Positions 58,101 to 64,000 of a DNA stretch of 64,000 nt are shown one piece after another. The stretch is from NCBI GenBank assembly GCA_023014365.1, contig JAEBUN010000001.1, positions 1,860,001-1,924,000 of the forward strand. Reading direction: 5' to 3'. The first letter of the stretch is position 1; each line of letters begins with the position of its first letter. The notes beneath the pieces were generated by a model that saw only the letters and a program-made list of their open reading frames with translations, was not told the origin of the DNA and searched no databases. The stretch is from Lepiota brunneoincarnata. Its lineage: Eukaryota; Basidiomycota; Agaricomycetes; Agaricales; Agaricaceae. Position numbers and translations under genes: made by a program.

Positions 58101-59754
58101 CGCTGAGTTCTGCCAGCTTTTTCCTTCCTCCTTTGAGTCGGCCTCCGAGTTCCTCCTTCCGCTGCTCTAAATCCTTCACGTCACCCAAGAGCTCAAGCTC
58201 ACGCTCAGCCTTAGTGAATTGTTCTGTGACAGTATTCAAATTGGCCTGGGACCCGCGTTTCAGAAAGACATCATTTTAAGGGGAAACATGCTGACCTGTT
58301 CCGTTTCAATCTCAGATAGGATTTTAGGCAATTTGTTTTCTAGACCCGCCACCTCCTTCAATTTCTCAGTTAACTCGTTCTCTTTACCCTTGACATGTGC
58401 CCAAGCCAGCTCTTTCTTGAGATCATCCATCTTGGCCTTTTGTTTCCGCGCAAGTTCGGCCTCGTCGAACCTGGCTTTGGCTACTTCATAGGCAGTACGC
58501 AAATCTGGAATCGCGCCCCTCTTCTGCTCAAGGACTTTGGTAGTAGCCTGAATATTCTCTAGAGTGATGCTATATTCGTCTGAGAGTTGCTGGAGTTGTG
58601 TCCCCTTTAAGAAAAGCTAGGAGGCTGTTTAATTTCGACGCCACTTGGTCCGCAGAAAAGGGGCTTACATTGTATCGTTCGTTCGGGTTTGACGATGCCA
58701 AAAACACCCGTGACGCATCTTCCGATATACGGTGAGATGGCCGAAACACCATATATAATGACAACAGTACCTTGCGTCAAAACAGTCATCGGATTATCGA
58801 CCTGGATATTCATATGGTCGCATATCTTGGACAGCTCTTCCCTCTTTGTACTGATCACTCTACCATCCTTGGATTTAATTTTCCAGGTGGAAGAACCTTC
58901 AGCAGTGAACCTCCGAGTGATGATGATCGAGTCGCCAAAGTCTTTATGTCTGAATGCCTCGCTACCCTTGTTCTTGAGTTGAATGCTGACTTCTGCGGCA
59001 CTAATTTTGAGAGCGATTTGGCCGATGACTCGAGAAGTCAAAATTTTATTCACACCTTTGACCTTCTCGAATGAAGGACTTGAGCCCACTGCCACGGCCT
59101 GTTGAGGTAGTCTTTCCGCCAAGTGCGACGGTGATAGCAGAGAGAACGGCACTTTTTCCACCTGAAATAAGTGAATTGCTTAACGAGTCCTGTGTCCAAA
59201 TCAAAGCAACATACTTCCGTTGTGCCCTGCCAAAAAAAAAAAACGTTTCATTGATCAGTGGAGGGTTCCACCCTCAGAGACGAGGCGCGCACCAATAATA
59301 AAGTTAATTTGGGGACCGAACGAAAAAGTAAGACGTTGGTGACACATAAACTGGTGCAGTTCCACTTTCTCAATGATCCCGTACTCAGCAATGGTCTTCC
59401 AAAGCCATTGTCAGGATTTATTCCTCTCGTTCAACGCATAAGCGTACTCACACCACGATATTTATCTCTCGATTTGACAGAGGCCATGATCTTGTCATAA
59501 TGCGTCTCTTCAAAAAGCTTATCCAACTCCTCTTGATTTTCATTCTCCCTCACGACATCTACATCATCAACGTCCTCCTCCTCCCTGTCCTCTTCCATAT
59601 CTTCGTCGTCCACAGCCTTGGCCTTCCCCTTTTTGCTTCTCCTCCGCGCCTCATTCTCGTCGCCTATTCTCTGCCGCTTTTTAGTGGAGCTAGATGGTCC
59701 TGGCGCAGAAGAATCTTCCTCTTCATCGAGGGTTGCACGCCTTTTTGTTGGCAT
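55168..59754 (-). CDS. SMC6: Structural maintenance of chromosomes protein 6
   Basis: The start at 59754 (MPTKRRATLDEEEDSSAPGP) leads a 90-residue acidic and basic leader with an NLS-like KKRQR and RRRSKKGKAK. The ABC head N-half follows: YGIIEKVELHQFMCHQRLTF, INFIIGHNGSGKSAVLSAIT (Walker A, split by an intron inside NGSGKS), RRFTAEGSSTWKI and QVDNPMTVLTQ. Two long coiled coils flank a hinge near 57.0-57.8 kb. The C-terminal head has LSGGEKSFSTICLLLALWES (ABC signature) and CLDEFDVFMDAVNRRISM (Walker B, with the DEFDVFMD that marks SMC6). It ends RNQGTLAF. SMC6 pairs with SMC5 in the complex for recombination repair and replication-fork stability. About 16 exons join in phase, and I found no clear frame break. 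Three MCB boxes precede it. Confidence 0.9.
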
Positions 59755-59799
59755 AGGGAGGTGGTGGTTCAGGGAGAGGGTACAATTAACAAAATTCCC

Positions 59800-59828
59800 A
59801 CGCGTCTATTGGGACGCGTCTGACGCGT
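59800..59828. promoter_or_regulatory. Three MluI cell-cycle boxes (ACGCGT) upstream of SMC6
   Basis: ACGCGT occurs at 59800-59805, 59814-59819 and 59823-59828, within 29 bp and 46-74 bp upstream of the SMC6 ATG. In ascomycete yeasts this is the site of MBF (Mbp1/Swi6), which drives G1/S expression of DNA replication and repair genes. Binding here is inferred. Confidence 0.7.
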
Positions 59829-60828
59829 GGGCGCGTTTAATCTAATGTTGTGACGGCCCGCTGGACCGGAACAAGCTTACGACGAAAACAAGAGAACAAC
59901 AATGTTTTGCTCACAACAAGCTGCCTAGCAACCTTACGCTTGCGATAGAGATGTCTTTGTGCGCTGGGAAATGTGGGCGCATGTGATCATCACCGGCTCC
60001 ATACTTGCACCCTCGGAGCCCAGTATCAATACCTCCTGAAACACGGTACAATTGTCGTTTCCTCTAATGAAGCCCTTCTAGCTAACCACACTCGCATCTT
60101 CCCCTAACATCCAAAGCCACAATAATAACCCAACTCTCAAATTCTGGTGCGGGAAGTTGCCTGAGGAAAATAATTTCGGAGCGCCTCGAAGATGCGTAGA
60201 GCGCTGATTTAATCACCTCTTGTGGAATGCTGGTACCAAGTCTCTCAGGAAACGCTACTAGATCCTTGAACTCTCATCGGGTGTCACCAGACTATTGCAT
60301 TCCGTCTAACCTAACCTAATCCATGGCGAAAATATCAAAAAAGAAACCACACAATAATTAAGCCGGAAGCTTGCAGCTGAAAATAGATGAGTACAAAGAA
60401 TTGCAGGTATAAGGAGGCAAAGGGAATATGCCATATGGATCATCAATGTTGAGGGGTATCCAACTTGTGTGTCAGCAAGTGTCAATAGAAAATAGAGGGG
60501 GGCAAAATGAAGAGGAAGGCGAAAGGTGGCGGATAACGATAAAGCAGAGGTGCAGATTATACACAGTATGGTGTGCTTAAGGAGAACGAAGGAAGGAACA
60601 TAGCGCGCACAAGGGAAAAACCGTGGATGAGAATGACTCCTCTCGGAAATCGTTAAGAGTTATGTCAGGACCGGCACGAATGTCGTCGAAAGAGACGAGG
60701 CGAATAACGTGGTTTAGATGAGATCCGGCTTGCAGAATCCAGGAATGAGCCACCCATTGATAGACCCAATAAGGCTTAACCATTAGTATAAGAATCACGA
60801 CCAGGGTTAAAATCCAGCCACTGGCAGT
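59829..60828. other. Intergenic region upstream of SMC6
   Basis: One kilobase between the SMC6 promoter and the stop codon of the minus-strand membrane-protein gene. It holds no recognised gene. A 73-codon minus frame near 60577-60798 shows no conserved features. Confidence 0.5.
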
Positions 60829-62190
60829 CTAATGGGCGATCCTTCTCCTTCTACGGATGACCCGATGGTGTTCTAGCGGGACCGGCGTCACTATCGGTTC
60901 CGATAATCCTCGGCGCGCGACTGTATGTGTTGGTGAGACATGTTTGATCGTGGAGTTAGACGTGGCGGCCGCTGGGGCTACCGAACTGGTTGTCACTGGT
61001 CGCTCGTTGGCGGATCCACCCAGAGCAGTAGGGGCTTGATGGGTTGGACCGCCTCGAGAAAACCACCAGCCAAGCACGCTTACGCCAACGACGCACTATT
61101 CTATTGTATCAGAGAAAGAACAGTCGAAACAAAATGAAACAACTTGCCAGCACAAGCAACATGGCAATAACCCAGACCCATCGGGATAGACGTGTGGAAC
61201 CGCTCCGCGTCTTCTTGAGCCAACGACTGTAAGGAACTCAGTAAACGGTGTGCGAAAAGCCGGGAACTAGTTACCTTTCTTTCAGGCCTGCGGGCTTTTT
61301 GTCCTCGAGTTTGGCAACCATACTAAACCTCCTCCAGAAATCATCGCCCTTCTCACCCCTCCTGGGCAAAAGCGCATCTTCTGTGTTGCTTCGCATGATG
61401 GGCTTGTCGCGGGGAGTAGGTTCAGAGAAAGCTACAGCAGGAGATTTGGCGGGACGGGCAAAGACAGGTGTAATGGGGGTAATGGGTGGTTGGAGGGGGT
61501 GGGGAGAAGATGGTGGAATGGATGGTGATGGGGAAGCTGGGATGGGACCGACACCAGGGATAAAGACATGAGCATGGGGGGGCTCGAACGGGTTCTCCAG
61601 AGCAGGGACTTGAATGGGCTTGGGAGGGGGAGCACGGGTTGATGCATTGTCTGGACGGGCGAGGTTGAGGGCCGCAATGGGAGCAGGGTAACCGGGACGG
61701 GGGGCGGCGATGTTTCCTGTTTCCTCCTGCCGTGTTGGTTGAATTCGAGCTTGAGACTCCTGTTTCACGATGGCGCGCGGGGGAGAGGCTGTGGGAGAAC
61801 GGGGGATGGCACCAGTAGCGGCAGCAAGTGCAGTATTCTTGGATGCGGGAGTCGGCTGATTCTTGTGGGGTTCGTCATCGTCTGATTCATCATCTGAATC
61901 TGACATGTTCAGAAGACCCATGCCGAGGGCACCAACACCAGACTGACGGCTGGAGGTCGGGTTAGCATTGTTGTCGTCAACGTTAAGATAATTGTCGTAA
62001 CTAAGAGAGCAATCAGCTTGAGACCCGAGTGAGATGGAAAGGGGGAAGCGTACACATTGTAGGCCGAGGTGCGATCAGAAGGGTTCCCAGGAGCCGGCTG
62101 GCGGACTCTACGCTGGGGCGCTGGGGACGCCTGATAGAAAGTATCGGGCTCGTCGGTTGCAAAGGGAGGTTTTCCAGCAAGCGAAGTCAT
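60829..62190 (-). CDS. Conserved basidiomycete single-pass membrane protein
   Basis: The start at 62190 (MTSLAGKPPFATDEPDTFYQ) is followed by a short exon (PQRRVRQPAPGNPSDRTSAYNV), then YDNYLNVDDNN and a long Pro/Ser/Ala-rich, acidic cytosolic region (DSDDESDDDE). A conserved juxtamembrane block comes next (KGDDFWRRFSMVAKLEDKK and SRWLKKTRSGSTRLSRWVWV), then one membrane helix (VWVIAMLLVLASCFILFRLF). After an intron near 61080-61130 the outer part (LGWWFSRG, ALGGSANERPVTTSS, HVSPTHTVARR) ends in an Arg-rich tail (RRRRRIAH). I recall similar proteins annotated only as hypothetical in agaricomycetes. Topology is inferred; no enzyme motif is present. Confidence 0.68.
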
Positions 62191-62441
62191 AGCTGCTGTA
62201 TACAAGAACAAAGAGCGTGTAGAAAAGAGCGTAGTTAAAAAAAGAGGGACAGAGTCAGACAGCGAGCAGGTGGAGGGAAGAGAATGAGATGGGAGAGGAC
62301 GTGAAATGCTTTCTTTCGTGTCTCATCGCACGTGCCAAGGCTGCCATATGCCCCACTTGCTTTACCCGGTATCCGCCACCTCCCATCATTTGATTTCCCT
62401 TTCCCCAATCGGTATAAGCACCACCACGAATTTATCTACGA

Positions 62442-63624
62442 TCAGTGTTGTATCCCCCAGTATGGGAAGGTATAATTTACACTACCAGGGCGTCTATACC
62501 CCTGGATAAAACGGTGCATGCGCTCAATCTGTCCAGGCGAAAATCCAGTCATACACTGGTCAACAGAGTAATCCATGTAATTTTCTATCAAGCTTTCCAT
62601 CAGCTCACCATTCAAACAGCAACACAAGATGGACTCACGGACAGGATCGACTCCGTCCCCTAGACAAGTATCCCTACCGATCGGGCATCCTCGAGAAGCC
62701 TCAGCCTCAGGCGACGTGTCATCTACAAAATCACCGTCCCCTTGGCAGCCTCCTTGGAAGGGGTGATACAGTCCTAGCCAGTGCCCAATTTCATGCGTCA
62801 GCGTCCGACCGAAATGATAGTATGGTTGGGTTCCTCCAGGCAATGTAGTGTAGCGAATGACGACACCGTCTGACACAGGATCGTCCGGAAACCACTGCGG
62901 TATCGTCCCATACCCCAGGGTCTCAGATGTGGAGTTGAATCTACATTTGATTTAGCACTTGCGAGTTGAAAGCTGGGTTAGGCATACCTAATGCTGTATA
63001 CATTCAAAACCGACTCGTCGCCTGTGCGGAAAAGATATTTCATTTCACGTTCCTGCCGTCTAAAATCAAAGGCCCTGTCAAGTCTAGAGAGAACTATGAA
63101 CAATGAGAACTCACGACTGTTGGCTGACGTTCTCAAACCAGTCCCTGTTATGGACATAGCTAACCCTCGCGAGCCTCCACGAAATCTGCGCCCCCGCATA
63201 ATCATTTTCCAGTACTTCCAGCTGCGCGTCAATCTGTGCTCGTCTACAACAAAGCCGTCAATACAGAAACGGCTGTTCAAACCAAGCAGAGATACGTACG
63301 GAACCCAACCCCCTTCCAAGGTCTCATTTGCAGTGATTACCGTCCAGTAAATATCAAACGTGGTAGGGACAATCGCTGCCTCTCCCATCTGTCTCTTCTT
63401 TAAATCGAATTGCCTCTCAAAGCTCACTACTTGTTCACGATCGACATACGTTCCACATCCCCGTCTATAAACACAAACAATCATCCCAACGCACAAAAAT
63501 AGCACGCAACGTCATATACTCACAAAGGAGCATCACCGAACGCCTCCTGAGCTACTGCCAGACTAACCAATAACAACATGGCCCCTAGACTGAGCATAGG
63601 AGCACTCGTTACAGCAGCACGCAT
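62442..63624 (-). CDS. Secreted M43-type zinc metalloprotease
   Basis: The start at 63624 gives a signal peptide (MLSLGAMLLLVSLAVAQEA). The protease follows: RGCGTYVDREQVVSFERQF, FDIYWTVITANETLEGGWVP, AQLEVLENDYAGAQISWRL, SVLNVYSIRF and GYGTIPQWFPDDP, then the zinc-binding HEIGHWLGLYHPF (HExxHxxGxxH), and ENYMDYSVDQCMTGFSPGQ, which carries the Met-turn. This order is that of the cytophagalysin/pappalysin-like M43B family secreted by many fungi. Introns of 50-60 bp fall near 62945-62990, 63060-63115 and 63240-63300. Between the VDDTSPEAEASRGC segment and ENYMDY the frame reads through RESILCCCLNGELMESLI, which is longer than usual and may be an unspliced or unusual segment. Function: extracellular protein breakdown, by family. 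Confidence 0.8.
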
Positions 63625-64000
63625 CCCTGTGACTTGCCCTCTAACTACGCGCAGCGGAGGAAAAGAAGAAGAACGAGGCAAAGAGAGGGGTATACAAGAG
63701 CTGGTAACGAAGAGCGAGAGGAAAGGGATGATGTTGACAACGGTGCCTGCACTTGTAGCCAAGCGCCCTACACCTATCAAAGCTTTGAAAGTATGTGAGG
63801 TGGCTGTCCCAAGGGACCTCGCCTACACGATTTCCGTCAGATGAAGCTGGTCCTGAAGATGGCTCGCCTAGTTCCTCTCCACAAGGGCATACGGCGTGTT
63901 GATGTTCCACCACGTGCGCTCCTTTCTGAGAAGGACGGTTTCCAGCTTCCGTAACTATCCATCAGGATCTCCTTTACAACTTACGGTATTGCCAGGATGC
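63625..64000. other. Window edge; possible partial exon
   Basis: On the minus strand a frame from about 63950 (beginning after a TAG splice-like site at 63951) encodes EHQHAVCPCGEELGEPSSGP, but no family is recognised. It could be the end of a gene that starts beyond base 64000, or promoter of the metalloprotease. Confidence 0.3.

Overview
The window is nuclear DNA from a filamentous basidiomycete, most likely a mushroom-forming agaricomycete. Genes are packed on both strands and cut by many introns of about 50-65 bp with GT..AG ends. The set is typically fungal: a CreA/Mig1-type glucose repressor, the fungus-specific V-ATPase c-prime subunit, ergothioneine synthesis by a fused EGT1, F-box-like gene families, a NACHT NTPase, GPI-anchored and single-pass membrane proteins, and intron-containing tRNA genes. 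No bacterial, viral or transposon gene was recognised.

Layout. 0-8.2 kb: the 5' end of a secreted protein, a tandem pair of F-box genes (second copy frame-broken), a frame-broken nucleotidyltransferase-like gene and an SDR pseudogene. 8.4-16.7 kb: ZCCHC10-like zinc knuckle protein, VMA11, ZIP9-type metal transporter, BCKDHA, a type I membrane protein and a small basic protein. 16.8-27.6 kb: Mlp1/TPR nuclear-basket protein, arrestin-like protein and the queuosine salvage enzyme. 28.4-34 kb: DCAF-type WD40 protein, tRNA-Cys and CRE1. 34-38.4 kb is gene-poor apart from one unrecognised partial gene. 38.4-48.8 kb: NACHT protein, an F-box-like gene with a decayed copy, SNF5/SFH1, a GPI-anchored protein and a gelsolin. 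48.9-64 kb: EGT1, tRNA-Leu, a Mit_KHE1 protein, SMC6, a single-pass membrane protein and a secreted M43 metalloprotease.

The genes do not form one pathway. Several are divergent pairs sharing short promoters: VMA11/ZIP9 (180 bp), the small basic gene/MLP1 (186 bp) and BCKDHA/membrane protein (about 385 bp). SMC6 carries three MluI cell-cycle boxes in its promoter.

A recurring property of the sequence affects every model. Conserved, unrelated genes (MLP1, EGT1, QNG1, gelsolin, VMA11, NACHT) are interrupted by single-base frame breaks, mostly looking like one extra base and often in short homopolymers. This points to consensus indels in the assembly. Some of the apparent pseudogenes may therefore be artefacts, except where stops and several shifts accumulate, as in the SDR remnant.

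Exon borders were read by eye from splice consensus and protein continuity. Family names come from recognised motifs, not from a database search.
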